From positions 4,526,001 through 4,590,000 of the forward strand of contig NZ_CP106951.1 of the NCBI RefSeq assembly GCF_030419005.1: DNA of 64,000 bases, in the 5' to 3' direction. Under the pieces are notes generated by a model. It saw nothing but the letters and a program-made list of their open reading frames with translations. It ran no database searches and had not been told where the DNA came from. Both the position numbers and the translations under genes were made by a program. Below, in pieces: positions 39,560 to 48,446 of the stretch. Each line of letters opens with the position of its first letter. Position 1 is the stretch's first letter. Source of the stretch: Eleftheria terrae. GTDB lineage: Bacteria; Pseudomonadota; Gammaproteobacteria; Burkholderiales; Burkholderiaceae_C.

Positions 39560-40033
39560 ATGGCAAACGAGATGCAGGACAAGGCGCGGCCGGCGGCCGG
39601 GCACGACAGCAGCGATTGTGAACTGTGCCGCTCGCCGGGCGGGCTGCTGGTGCTGCAGCAGCCCCGCTGGCGCGTCATCCGCGCCGAGGACCGCGACTTC
39701 CCGGCCTTCTGGCGCGTCATCTGGAACGAGCACCGCGCCGAACTGAGCGATCTCGGCGCCGACGAGCGTCGGGAATGCCTGGAGGCCGTGGCTGCCGTCG
39801 AGACGGTGGTGCGCCGTTGCCTGGCACCGACCAAGGTCAACCTGGCGGCGCTGGGCAACATGGTGCCTCACCTGCACTGGCACGTGATCGCCCGCTTCGA
39901 CTGGGACAGCCACTTCCCCCAGCCCATTTGGGGCCAGAGGCAACGCGAGGTCGCTGGCGGTGCGCTGCCGCGCCTGGCCCGCCCGCTGGCCGAGGTGGAC
40001 GAGGCGATCCGGCAGGCGCTTGTCCCCCATTGA
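39560..40033 (+). CDS. HIT-family protein
   Basis: Histidine-triad nucleotide hydrolase/transferase-like protein, 157 residues. The triad is HLHWHVIAR (His104, His106, His108). An N-terminal CELC motif (Cys20, Cys23) could bind metal, as in some HIT proteins. GGAAG precedes the start. Its substrate is not evident. It diverges from the SPINDLY-type gene; a GATAAT at 39480-39485 is a possible -10. Confidence 0.9.
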   Translation: MANEMQDKARPAAGHDSSDCELCRSPGGLLVLQQPRWRVIRAEDRDFPAFWRVIWNEHRAELSDLGADERRECLEAVAAVETVVRRCLAPTKVNLAALGNMVPHLHWHVIARFDWDSHFPQPIWGQRQREVAGGALPRLARPLAEVDEAIRQALVPH

Positions 40034-40065
40034 GGGGGGCCTCCCCGAAATCCCTGACACAAGGG

Positions 40066-40094
40066 TTGGAGGCGGCGTGCTTCGGTGATGTAAT
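40066..40094 (+). promoter_or_regulatory. Candidate sigma-70 promoter of the FHA/FecR/TpsB module
   Basis: TTGGAG (40066-40071), 17-nt spacer, TGTAAT (40089-40094). It lies in the 153-nt gap before the exoprotein gene and would give a leader of about 85 nt. Confidence 0.5.
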
Positions 40095-40186
40095 CCCAGG
40101 GCTTTGCGCGGCGGCCCCGGGGTAGGGGTCGTCATGGCCGCGCGCCGCTGGTTCCCGCCTTCGCCGGGACGCGGAGGGAGAGCTCA

Positions 40187-43100
40187 ATGACCGCACGTAT
40201 GTCGTTTACCAAGGTGCCCCGGGTTGTCGTGCCCGCCGGCGCCGGCACACCACCGTCCCTGCCTGCTGCGCGGCGCACGCCGCGGTCGGCCCGGCGTTTC
40301 GCGGCACAGCCGCTGGTGGCGGCGCTCGCGCTTGGCTTTGCGGCACCGGTGCTGCACGCGCTGCCGCAGGGGGCACAGGTGGTGCACGGGCAGGCGCAGG
40401 TGAGCCAGCAGGGCTCGCACCTGCACATCGCCAATACGCCGGGTGCCATCATCAACTGGCAGAGCTTCGGCATCGACCGCGGACAGAGCGTCTACTTCCA
40501 GCAGCAGAGCGCGGCCAGCGCGGTGCTCAACCGGGTCACCGGTGGCAAGGCCAGCGAGATCCTCGGGTCGCTCGGCTCCAACGGCCGGGTGTTCCTCGTC
40601 AACAGCGCGGGCGTGGTGTTCGGCCGCGGTGCGGTCATCGACACGGCGGGCTTCACCGCCTCCACCCTGAACATCAGCGACGCTGACTGGAAGGCGGGCA
40701 AGATCCGCCTGCAGGCCGACGGCGTGCCCGGCGGCATCGCCATCACCGGCGTCGTGCAGGCCCACGGCGACGTCTACCTGGTGGCCCCTCACATCACCAA
40801 CGAAGGTGCCCTCAAGGTCGAGAACGGCCATGCCGTGCTGGCCGCGGGCCAGTCGGTGACCATCACCGGTCGCGGCCTGGAAGGCGTGCAGCTGGAAGTC
40901 GCCAACGCCAGCGACACCGTGCTCAACCTCGGCTCCGTCGAGGCGGGCGCCGTCGGCATGTTTGCCGGCACGCTGAAGCACCGCGGCAGCGTGCAGGCCA
41001 ATGCCGTCGAGACCGTCGACGGCCAGGTCTGGCTGAAGGCCAGGGACAGCGTCGAGGTGAGCGGCAGCGTGACGGCCCGCCGTGGCGAGCATGGTGGACA
41101 GATCGTGGTCACCGGCCCGCGCACCGACCTGCAGGACGGCGCGCTGCTCGACGCCTCCGGCACCCGTGGTGGTGGCGAGGTGCTGGTGGGCGGCGGCTGG
41201 CAGGGCAAGGACAGCCGGGTCGAGAACGCCCAGACCACCCGCGTCCGCCGCGGCGCCACCCTGAAGGCCGACGCCATCGAGGTCGGCGATGGCGGCACGG
41301 TGGTGGTGTGGTCCCAGGGACAGACCGCTGCCCATGGTGCGATCAGCGCGCGCGGCGGCGCGCAAGGCGGCAATGGCGGCAAGGTCGAGACCTCCGGCAA
41401 GACGCTCAGCCGCAGCGGCCTGCCGGACGTGTCCGCGCCGAAGGGCCAGGGCGGTACCTGGCTGCTCGATCCGGAGGCGGTGGTGATCCGCGCCGGTGGC
41501 AACTCCACCTCGACGCTCTCGGACGGCAGCATCCCGATCGACGAGAACCCGGGCGGCACCACCGTCGTCTACGAGGACGAGATCGAGCGCTTCGGCAGTT
41601 TCGGCAGCACGCTGAGCATCGAAGCCACCCGTGCCATCGCCACCGAAGGCTGGGGCGGCGAAGGCGAGCTGTCGCTCAATTCCGGCGTGTCGCTCTACCT
41701 GCGCACGACCGACGGCAGCTGTGCCGCCGGGCTGGCCTGCGGCATCGACCTGGCCACCGACGGGCCGTCGCGTGTCCTCACCAACAGCTTCGTCTCCGGT
41801 TCCACCTACCTGGGCAACATCACGCTGATCGCCGGCGACGATGGCGACACCAGCCGCGGGCCGCAGCTGGCCACGCTGAAGTTGAACGACCTCAGCAGCG
41901 ACGGCGGCGACGTCCAGCTGCAGGCGGTGGGCGCCATTTCGGCCAGCAGCGTGCAAACCCGCTCCGGCGACGTCGAGGGCGGCTTCGGCCCGGCGGGTGT
42001 CCTGCATGTGCAGACCTCGTCGCCGACCGGCCACGTGAGCCTGGGCTACTTCGACGGCAATGTCTGGGGCACGGTGGGCGGCGACCTCACGCTCACGGCC
42101 TCGAACCTGGTCGGTCTGGGGGCCGAGGTGCAGGGCAGCGGCAGCGTGGTGGTCCGCGGCCTGGAGGTCGCTGGCAAGCTGGAAGTCGACGGCCAGGAGA
42201 ACCACGGCGTTGCCCTGGTCGGTGCGGTGCAGGCGGGGGGCGAGGCTCGCTTGATCGGCCTCAACTCCTTCGAGATCGCCCGCAGCGCCGAAGGCCTGCC
42301 GGGCGACGGCAGCCTGCAGGCTGACCAGGTGAGCTTCATCAACAACTTCTCCCGGACCGTGGTGCTGAACGCCGACACGCATGCGGTCCGGCCGGATGGA
42401 GAAGGGGTGCTGCAGCTCAATTCCGACGAGCTGGCCCGTATCACGGCCAAGACGCTTGTGATCGACAACCACAGCGGCGGTGGCGATGCTGCACCGGGCG
42501 ACATCCGCATCGAAGGCGCCTCTGCGTCCACCTTCGTCGACCTGGACGACGGCGGCCGCATTGGCCGTGTCGAACTGCTGAGCGCCGGCAGGATCCTCAA
42601 CCAGGGCGGGTACATCGGCGCCCGCGACCTGCGCCTGGAGGCGGGCTCGATCGAACTCTTCAGCACCCAGAACCGCATCGACAACGTCAGTTTCACTGCC
42701 GCGGCCAACGGCTTCCATGACGGCCGGGTCGCCATCGGCAGTGGCACCACGATGCGGGTGGCCGGTGGCACCGCCAACGGCGGCGAGACCGAGGGCGGCG
42801 GCTCGATCGAGCTCAACAGCGGCACCGACGTGGTGGTGGACGGCGCGGTCTCCGGCCGCCGCATCGACGTCGGCAGCGGCCGCAACATCCTCAACGGCAG
42901 CTCCGGCCAGGGCAGCCTGCACGCCTACGAGGGCGGTGCCGGCTCGGTGCAGCTGCGGGCGAGCAACAGCATCGGTGGCATCGGTGCGGGCCAGGCCATC
43001 ACGGTGCGGCTCGATTCCGACGCGGACGACCAGATCAAGGCCACCACCCTCCTGGGCGGCGACTTCGGCCTGCGGCTCGAAGGCGCGGGACGCTCGGCAC

Positions 43101-44017
43101 ACGTCGACTTCACACCGGTCAGCGAGGGCTCTGACAGCACCTTCTCTCGCGGCGTGCTGATCGCCACCGACACGCTGACCATCGACCGGTCGCTTGGCGG
43201 CTACCAGTCGCTGGGCCTGCAGTCCGAGAAGAGCGACCTGCGCGTGAGCACCGGCGCCCAGGTGCAGGCGGGTGACGTCTCGCTCAAGGCGGCGCGCGAC
43301 GTGATCATCGGCGCCGATGTGCCGGAGCCGGTGCTGCTGCGCGAAACGCTGCGCGCGGTGGCCGCCGTCCCGACGAACGGCACCAGCGTCCTCGCCGACC
43401 AGGCGCTGAGCATCGAGGCTGGCCGCGACGTGACGGTGCACGGGCGTGATATCGGCGCCCGCGTCGAAGGCACGCAAAGCCTGAACATCCAGGCCGGTGG
43501 CCAGGTGCTCGTCGAGGGGCAGGGCGCCGCCGCCCATGTCGAAAGCGCCAGCATGACCATCAACGCCGCCAGCCTGACGCTCAGGGGCGGCGCCGGGGAC
43601 GGCGCCTATGCCGCCATCCGCTATGGCAACGCGCTGACCCTCAACATGCCGCAAGGCGGCGGGGCGGTGCGGTTCGAACGCGGTACGGGCGCGGACGCCG
43701 ATGCGGTCGTCTACCCCTCTGCCAGCCAGAACGCGCCGGTGCTCAACAACGTGCAGTGCGACGACAGCTGCAACCGCGACTACGGTAGCGAGGATCCGCT
43801 GAGCAACGGTGTCACCAACCGCGGCTTTGCCCTGATGGAGGCGCCACCCCCGCCGCCGCCTCCGCCGCCGCCCCCCCCCCCGCCCTCGGGCCTTCCGGGC
43901 AACGACGGCAGCCAGGTGGACATGCCGGTGCTGCAGGTGCTGGTGGCCCTGCAGCGGGTCTTGGAGCCGGAGCATTTCGGCAAGGTCGCCGTGGAGGCTG
44001 AGAATGTCTGTCGTTGA
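40187..44017 (+). CDS. Two-partner-secretion exoprotein with filamentous-haemagglutinin N-terminal domain (TpsA)
   Basis: Predicted secreted or surface beta-helix protein, 1,276 residues. GGAGGGAG ahead of the ATG supports the start. An extended basic N-region leads to a hydrophobic signal core (about 41-57). The TPS/FHA domain (about 60-180) begins LPQGAQVVHGQAQVSQQG and contains SFGIDRGQSVYFQQQ, LNRVTGG and VNSAGVVFGRGA. A long repeat-poor beta-helical body, rich in Gly, Asp, Val and Ser, follows. The tail has a VQCDDSC segment, a polyproline run (about 1218-1233) encoded partly by eleven C, and ends ENVCR. It overlaps the FecR-domain gene by 14 nt. The TpsB partner is two genes downstream. 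Confidence 0.88.
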   Translation: MTARMSFTKVPRVVVPAGAGTPPSLPAARRTPRSARRFAAQPLVAALALGFAAPVLHALPQGAQVVHGQAQVSQQGSHLHIANTPGAIINWQSFGIDRGQSVYFQQQSAASAVLNRVTGGKASEILGSLGSNGRVFLVNSAGVVFGRGAVIDTAGFTASTLNISDADWKAGKIRLQADGVPGGIAITGVVQAHGDVYLVAPHITNEGALKVENGHAVLAAGQSVTITGRGLEGVQLEVANASDTVLNLGSVEAGAVGMFAGTLKHRGSVQANAVETVDGQVWLKARDSVEVSGSVTARRGEHGGQIVVTGPRTDLQDGALLDASGTRGGGEVLVGGGWQGKDSRVENAQTTRVRRGATLKADAIEVGDGGTVVVWSQGQTAAHGAISARGGAQGGNGGKVETSGKTLSRSGLPDVSAPKGQGGTWLLDPEAVVIRAGGNSTSTLSDGSIPIDENPGGTTVVYEDEIERFGSFGSTLSIEATRAIATEGWGGEGELSLNSGVSLYLRTTDGSCAAGLACGIDLATDGPSRVLTNSFVSGSTYLGNITLIAGDDGDTSRGPQLATLKLNDLSSDGGDVQLQAVGAISASSVQTRSGDVEGGFGPAGVLHVQTSSPTGHVSLGYFDGNVWGTVGGDLTLTASNLVGLGAEVQGSGSVVVRGLEVAGKLEVDGQENHGVALVGAVQAGGEARLIGLNSFEIARSAEGLPGDGSLQADQVSFINNFSRTVVLNADTHAVRPDGEGVLQLNSDELARITAKTLVIDNHSGGGDAAPGDIRIEGASASTFVDLDDGGRIGRVELLSAGRILNQGGYIGARDLRLEAGSIELFSTQNRIDNVSFTAAANGFHDGRVAIGSGTTMRVAGGTANGGETEGGGSIELNSGTDVVVDGAVSGRRIDVGSGRNILNGSSGQGSLHAYEGGAGSVQLRASNSIGGIGAGQAITVRLDSDADDQIKATTLLGGDFGLRLEGAGRSAHVDFTPVSEGSDSTFSRGVLIATDTLTIDRSLGGYQSLGLQSEKSDLRVSTGAQVQAGDVSLKAARDVIIGADVPEPVLLRETLRAVAAVPTNGTSVLADQALSIEAGRDVTVHGRDIGARVEGTQSLNIQAGGQVLVEGQGAAAHVESASMTINAASLTLRGGAGDGAYAAIRYGNALTLNMPQGGGAVRFERGTGADADAVVYPSASQNAPVLNNVQCDDSCNRDYGSEDPLSNGVTNRGFALMEAPPPPPPPPPPPPPPSGLPGNDGSQVDMPVLQVLVALQRVLEPEHFGKVAVEAENVCR
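43871..43881 (+). repeat. Poly-C tract (C11) inside the exoprotein gene
   Basis: Eleven consecutive C encode part of a proline run and adjoin CCG triplets. Tracts of this length are prone to slipped-strand change. Loss of one C shifts translation into the frame of the downstream FecR-domain gene with no stop before its ATG at 44004; gain of one C meets TGA at 43999-44001. Confidence 0.9.
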
Positions 44018-45401
44018 TTTCCTCGCGGCCTCCGCCGCGGCTCCCCGGCGCTGGGCGCGCGGGCTCGCCTGCGCACTGCTGGTGGCGGGGCTTGGCACGC
44101 CGGCGCTGGCCCAGCAACGGGTCGGCGAGGTCGATTTCGCCCGGGGCGTCGGCTTTGCCCAGCTGCAAGGCCAAGCGCCCCGCACGCTAGGCAAGGGCCT
44201 GCCACTGAACGAGGGCGACCGCCTGAGCACCGGTGCCGCCTCGTTCGCCATCGTGCGGCTGCAGGACGGCACCCGCATGACCCTGCGGCCCAACTCCGAC
44301 CTCGTGCTGCGCACCTACCGCTACCGCGAGAACGCCAGCGACAACTCGATGGTGATGCAGCTCTTCCGCGGCGGCTTCCGCGCCGTCACGGGACTCATCA
44401 ACAAGAACGCGCCCTCGGCGGCCAGCGTGCAGACGGCCACCGCCACCATCGGCATCCGCGGCACCGACTTCGATGCGCGGCTGTGCGCCAACGACTGCCG
44501 CGAGGAATCGTCCCGCGTGTCGCAGCCCACCCGGCCCAATGCGGTGCAGGCAAGCGCCAAGCTCGCGGTGTTGAAGGGCGATGTCTTCGCCGCTGACGGC
44601 AGCGGCAACCGCCGCCGCCTGTCCATCGGCGGCGCCGTCTACCCGGGCGACCTGGTGGAGACCGGCAGCAGCGCCTTTGCGCTGCTGGCCTTCCGCGACC
44701 AGAGCCGCACCGCGCTGGGCTCCAACAGCCGCCTGAAGATCGAGAACTTTGTCTTCGATCCGAAAACGCCGTCCGAGGGTTCCTTCCTGGTGCGCCTGGC
44801 CCGCGGCTCGATGCGCGCGCTCACCGGCGTCATCGGCAAGGCCAACCCGAGCCGGGTCGGCATCGCCACCGCCACGGCCACCATCGGCATCCGCGGCACC
44901 GGCTTCGACCTGACCTGCACCGGCCCTTGCGCCGAAGAGGCCGGCAAGCCGGGCAGCGGCTTCACGCTCTACACCTGGGAGGGCACGGTGGCCGTGGCGC
45001 CGGGCGGCACTGGCGAGGAACTGGTGCCCCAGGGCCAGGGCCTGTTCGTCGGCGCCGACGGCGTGAAGCGGGTCGATGCCGCGCCAGCGGTCGACGCGCC
45101 GCGTCCCGACGAGGTGCAGGTCGACTTCGAGGCCCTGTTCGGCAGCGCGCCGATCGGCGCCGATCCGGAAGGCCTGTACGTCTATGTGCGCGACGGCCAT
45201 GTCGAAATCCAGACCGGCACCGAGGTGCTGCACCTCGGCCGCGGCGAGGCCGGCTACGCCACGCCGGCCGGCGACACCACCCGCCCGAGCGCGCTGCCGC
45301 TGTTCATCGAGTTCGACCGCACGCCGATGCCGGACGTCGAGAACCCGGCCCTGTACAGCCTGCTGAGCGATCTGCTGCCCGGCACCGAGGTGTGCCGTTG
45401 A
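44004..45401 (+). CDS. Secreted protein with two FecR domains
   Basis: A 465-residue exported protein with a signal peptide of about 37 residues (ending PALAQ). It has no further transmembrane helix, unlike classical FecR anti-sigma regulators. Two homologous FecR-type units are visible: STGAASFAIVRLQDGTRMTL to IGIRGTDFD (about 76-157) and ETGSSAFALLAFRDQSRTAL to IGIRGTGFD (about 219-302). Each is followed by a CX3C pair (Cys161/Cys165; Cys305/Cys309). The C-terminus ends GTEVCR, like the preceding exoprotein. It starts inside the exoprotein gene. FecR units in such proteins may bind polymers or partner proteins; a role in TPS secretion or anchoring is inference. Confidence 0.85.
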   Translation: MSVVDFLAASAAAPRRWARGLACALLVAGLGTPALAQQRVGEVDFARGVGFAQLQGQAPRTLGKGLPLNEGDRLSTGAASFAIVRLQDGTRMTLRPNSDLVLRTYRYRENASDNSMVMQLFRGGFRAVTGLINKNAPSAASVQTATATIGIRGTDFDARLCANDCREESSRVSQPTRPNAVQASAKLAVLKGDVFAADGSGNRRRLSIGGAVYPGDLVETGSSAFALLAFRDQSRTALGSNSRLKIENFVFDPKTPSEGSFLVRLARGSMRALTGVIGKANPSRVGIATATATIGIRGTGFDLTCTGPCAEEAGKPGSGFTLYTWEGTVAVAPGGTGEELVPQGQGLFVGADGVKRVDAAPAVDAPRPDEVQVDFEALFGSAPIGADPEGLYVYVRDGHVEIQTGTEVLHLGRGEAGYATPAGDTTRPSALPLFIEFDRTPMPDVENPALYSLLSDLLPGTEVCR

Positions 45402-45433
45402 AGCGGCCCTGCCATCCCGAGGGGGACGTATTG

Positions 45434-47077
45434 ATGAAACTCACATCCCGACGCGCTGTCCAGCCCCGCCAGGCAGCCGTGGCCGCTGCGATGCTGGCCG
45501 TTGCTGCGGCAGCGTCCGCCCAGGCGCCCGGCGGCGCCATGCCGGCGCCCCAGCCGGAGGCGGTCTTCTCGATCAAGGGCTTTGCGATCAGCGGCGACAA
45601 CCCGCTGGGCAGCGGCGAGACGAGTGCGGTGCTGGCGCCGTTCCTGCGGTCGGATGCCACGCTGGAAGTGCTGCAGCGGGCCACCGCGGCGCTGGAGAAG
45701 GCGCTGCAGGATCGCGGCTACTCGCTCTACCGGGTGGTGCTGCCACCGCAGGCCCTGAGCGACACCGTGACCCTCAATGTCGTGCGCTTCTCGATCGGCA
45801 AGGTGCAACTGCAGGGCAACGGCCCGCATTTCGACGACAGCAACGTGCGCGCGGCCCTGCCGGAGCTGCGCGAAGGCGAGTCGCCCAATCTGCGCCGGCT
45901 GGCGCGCGAGACCGCGGTCGCCAACGAAAACCCGTCTCGCCAGCTGGTGGTGTCGCTCAAGCAGGTGCCAGAGGACGAGAGCATTCAGGCCACCGTGCGG
46001 GTGACCGAAAAGGCGCCCTGGTCGGCCGGCGTGGTCTGGAACAACAACGGCACGCATGAGACCGGCCGCGACCGCCTGTCGCTGGCGGCCAGCTACAACA
46101 ACCTGTTCAACCGCGACCACGTCCTGGGGGTGGCCTACACCACCTCGCTGGACCGGCCTTCGCACGTGAAGCAGATCGGGCTGACTTACCGCGCGCCGCT
46201 CTACGCGCTGGGCGGTGTGCTGTTCGCCAGCTTCTCCGATTCCGACGTCATTGGCACCTTCGGTGTCACCGGCAGCGGCACCGAGTACGGCATATTCAAG
46301 AGCACCGCCGCGGGCCGCACCGCCAAGATCGGCTATGCCCACTATTTCGTGGCCGACGGCGGCTTCCGCTCGTATGCCACCGTGGCCTGGGAAGACAAGC
46401 TCTACAAGGGCACCACGGTCGACGGCGTGCCGCTGAACCGGGACCGGCGCTCGCGGCCGCTGACGCTGTCCTACCTGGGCATGCGGGAAGCCGAGCGGCA
46501 ACGCACTGCCTACAACGCCGAACTGGCCGTCAACGTCACCACAGGCGGCGCCAACCGGGTCGCCGACTACCGGACCGAGAACGCCGACATCGATTCCGTG
46601 CGCTGGAAAGCCGTGCGTGGCGGTGCCTCGGTGCTGCGTGAGCTGCCGGGCGGCTGGCAAGTGCTGGGTCGGGTGCAGGGCCAGTGGAGTCCCGACCTGC
46701 TCATCGCTGGCGAAGGCTTCGGCCTGGGTGGCGTCGGCTCCGTCCGCGGCGTGCCGGACCGTGTGCTGTACGGTGACTCCGGGCTCTCCGGCACGCTGGA
46801 GGCGTTTTCTCCCCAGTGGGTGCCCGGCTTGCGTGCGTCGGCGTTTGTCGATGCGGGTGCAATCCGCAGCCATGTCACCGACCGGCCCGAGCGCCGCCGC
46901 AAGGACCGTCTGGCGAGCGTTGGCATGGGGCTGCGCTATGCTCACACCAGCGGCGCCAGCCTGAGCGCGGACTACGGATACGTGGTGACCGGCAGCCGGG
47001 CCGACAGCACTGAAAACCCGTCGGTGCCCGAAAAGGGCGACGACAAGTTCCACGTCAGCGTTTCCTACACCTTCTGA
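45434..47077 (+). CDS. Two-partner-secretion outer-membrane transporter (TpsB, ShlB/FhaC family)
   Basis: Outer-membrane beta-barrel with POTRA domains that exports the TpsA protein; 547 residues. A GAGGGGGA site precedes the ATG at 45434. The signal peptide ends about residue 30 (AASAQA). POTRA-type sequence begins at VFSIKGFAISGDNPLG; a second unit is near FSIGKVQLQGNGPHF. The barrel shows the ShlB-type GRDRLSLAASYNNLFNRDHVLG, the LGGVGSVRGVPDR motif (VRGY-like, reading VRGV), and a terminal beta-strand ending VSVSYTF with C-terminal Phe. It is the third gene of the module. Confidence 0.9.
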   Translation: MKLTSRRAVQPRQAAVAAAMLAVAAAASAQAPGGAMPAPQPEAVFSIKGFAISGDNPLGSGETSAVLAPFLRSDATLEVLQRATAALEKALQDRGYSLYRVVLPPQALSDTVTLNVVRFSIGKVQLQGNGPHFDDSNVRAALPELREGESPNLRRLARETAVANENPSRQLVVSLKQVPEDESIQATVRVTEKAPWSAGVVWNNNGTHETGRDRLSLAASYNNLFNRDHVLGVAYTTSLDRPSHVKQIGLTYRAPLYALGGVLFASFSDSDVIGTFGVTGSGTEYGIFKSTAAGRTAKIGYAHYFVADGGFRSYATVAWEDKLYKGTTVDGVPLNRDRRSRPLTLSYLGMREAERQRTAYNAELAVNVTTGGANRVADYRTENADIDSVRWKAVRGGASVLRELPGGWQVLGRVQGQWSPDLLIAGEGFGLGGVGSVRGVPDRVLYGDSGLSGTLEAFSPQWVPGLRASAFVDAGAIRSHVTDRPERRRKDRLASVGMGLRYAHTSGASLSADYGYVVTGSRADSTENPSVPEKGDDKFHVSVSYTF

Positions 47078-47110
47078 CCCGAGCGGCCCGCCGAGCGCGG
47101 GCCGTCCCTT

Positions 47111-47527
47111 ATGGCCGGCCTCGACAAGAACACTCCCACGCCCACCTCGATCACCGTGCACCAGGCGTCGCGCGTGCTCGAGATCGGTTTTTCCGATGGC
47201 GCCAGCTTCCGCATTCCCTTCGAGTTGATGCGGGTCTGCTCGCCGTCGGCCGAAGTGCAGGGGCACGGGCCAGGGCAGGAAGTGCTGCAGACCGGCAAGC
47301 GGGAGGTGCTGGTGACGGCACTGGAGCCGATCGGCAACTACGCCGTCCGTCCGGTCTTCAGCGACGGCCACGACTCCGGCCTGTTCTCCTGGGACTACCT
47401 TTACCGTCTGGGCGCCGAGCAAGACCGTTTCTGGGCCGACTACCAGGCCCGCCTGGCAGCCGCCGGCCTGGACCGCGACGCGCCCATGGCCGGCAAGGCC
47501 GGCCCTGGCTGCGCCAGCGGGCACTGA
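47111..47527 (+). CDS. DUF971 (gamma-butyrobetaine hydroxylase-like N-terminal) domain protein
   Basis: A 138-residue single-domain protein. Typical sequence: SRVLEIGFSDGASFRIPFELMRVCSPSAEVQGHG and VTALEPIGNYAVRPVFSDGHDSGLFSWDYLYRLG. The function of free-standing DUF971 proteins is not established; a role linked to iron-sulfur or ubiquinone metabolism has been suspected from gene order. Here too it directly precedes ubiE, with a candidate terminator in between. Confidence 0.88.
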   Translation: MAGLDKNTPTPTSITVHQASRVLEIGFSDGASFRIPFELMRVCSPSAEVQGHGPGQEVLQTGKREVLVTALEPIGNYAVRPVFSDGHDSGLFSWDYLYRLGAEQDRFWADYQARLAAAGLDRDAPMAGKAGPGCASGH

Positions 47528-47534
47528 AGCCCCA

Positions 47535-47566
47535 GGCTGCCGCCTCAGGGCAGCCGGTGTCGGTTT
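47535..47566 (+). terminator. Candidate terminator after the DUF971 gene
   Basis: GGCTGCC (47535-47541) pairs perfectly with GGCAGCC (47549-47555), followed after eight bases by TTTTT. The gap before the T-run lowers confidence. Confidence 0.45.
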
Positions 47567-47662
47567 TTCCCCTCATCCCGTCCTCGAATTGCAGTGCCTG
47601 GCCCCAGCCCTCGGTGAGGTTGTGGCAAAAAGCAGCAAGGGCACATCTAAGATCACTTGACC

Positions 47663-48394
47663 ATGAGCAGCACCCATTTCGGATATCAGACCGTCGACGA
47701 GTCGGAAAAAGCCAAGCGCGTGCGCGGCGTGTTCGACTCGGTCGCCTCCAAGTACGACTTGATGAACGACCTGATGTCCATGGGTCTGCACCGCGCATGG
47801 AAGACCTACACCATCAGCGCCTCGGGCGTGCGCGAGGGCCACCGGGTGCTCGACATTGCCGGCGGCACCGGCGACCTGGCAGCGGCCTTCGCCAAGCGGG
47901 TGGGTGCCAGCGGCTGCGTGGTGCACACCGACATCAACGAGGCGATGCTGCGGGTCGGGCGTGATCGCCTGCTCGACAAGGGCGTCGTGCTGCCCACTTC
48001 CATCTGCGACGCCGAGACCCTGCCCTTCGCATCGAACAGCTTCGACATCGTCAGCGTGGCTTTCGGCCTGCGCAACATGACGCACAAGGACAAGGCGCTT
48101 GCCGAGATGTGCCGGGTGCTGAAACAGGGTGGCAAGCTGCTCGTGCTCGAGTTCTCCAAGGTGGCCCAGCCGCTCGAGAAGGCCTACGACTGGTATTCGT
48201 TCAATGTGCTGCCGCGACTCGGCCAGTGGATCGCGGGCGACGCCGATAGCTATCGCTACCTGGCCGAGTCCATCCGCATGCATCCGGGCCAGCAGGAGCT
48301 GAAGGCCATGATGAAGGCGGCCGGCTTCGGTCATGTCGATGTTCACAATCTCAGCGCAGGGGTGGTGGCACTGCACGTGGGCATCAAGTGTTGA
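47663..48394 (+). CDS. ubiE: Ubiquinone/menaquinone biosynthesis C-methyltransferase UbiE
   Basis: SAM-dependent C-methyltransferase of ubiquinone (and menaquinone) synthesis, 243 residues from the ATG at 47663; a TTG two codons upstream is unlikely. The N-terminal [36 protein letters not shown] and the SAM loop [12 protein letters not shown] (62-73) are diagnostic. [26 protein letters not shown] and the C-terminal [15 protein letters not shown] ending ([15 protein letters not shown]) complete the family pattern. The Tim44-domain gene follows after 52 nt. Confidence 0.97.
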   Translation: MSSTHFGYQTVDESEKAKRVRGVFDSVASKYDLMNDLMSMGLHRAWKTYTISASGVREGHRVLDIAGGTGDLAAAFAKRVGASGCVVHTDINEAMLRVGRDRLLDKGVVLPTSICDAETLPFASNSFDIVSVAFGLRNMTHKDKALAEMCRVLKQGGKLLVLEFSKVAQPLEKAYDWYSFNVLPRLGQWIAGDADSYRYLAESIRMHPGQQELKAMMKAAGFGHVDVHNLSAGVVALHVGIKC

Positions 48395-48446
48395 GGGCCG
48401 CTGGGGACCGGGGCCGCGGCCGGCCTTGCAGTAGGAGCCTGGTGCC

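Noticed and set aside
40184..44314. 1,376-codon antisense frame over the FHA exoprotein gene
   Set aside because: No family-like sequence, no ribosome site, and the sense frame has a signal peptide and TPS domain.
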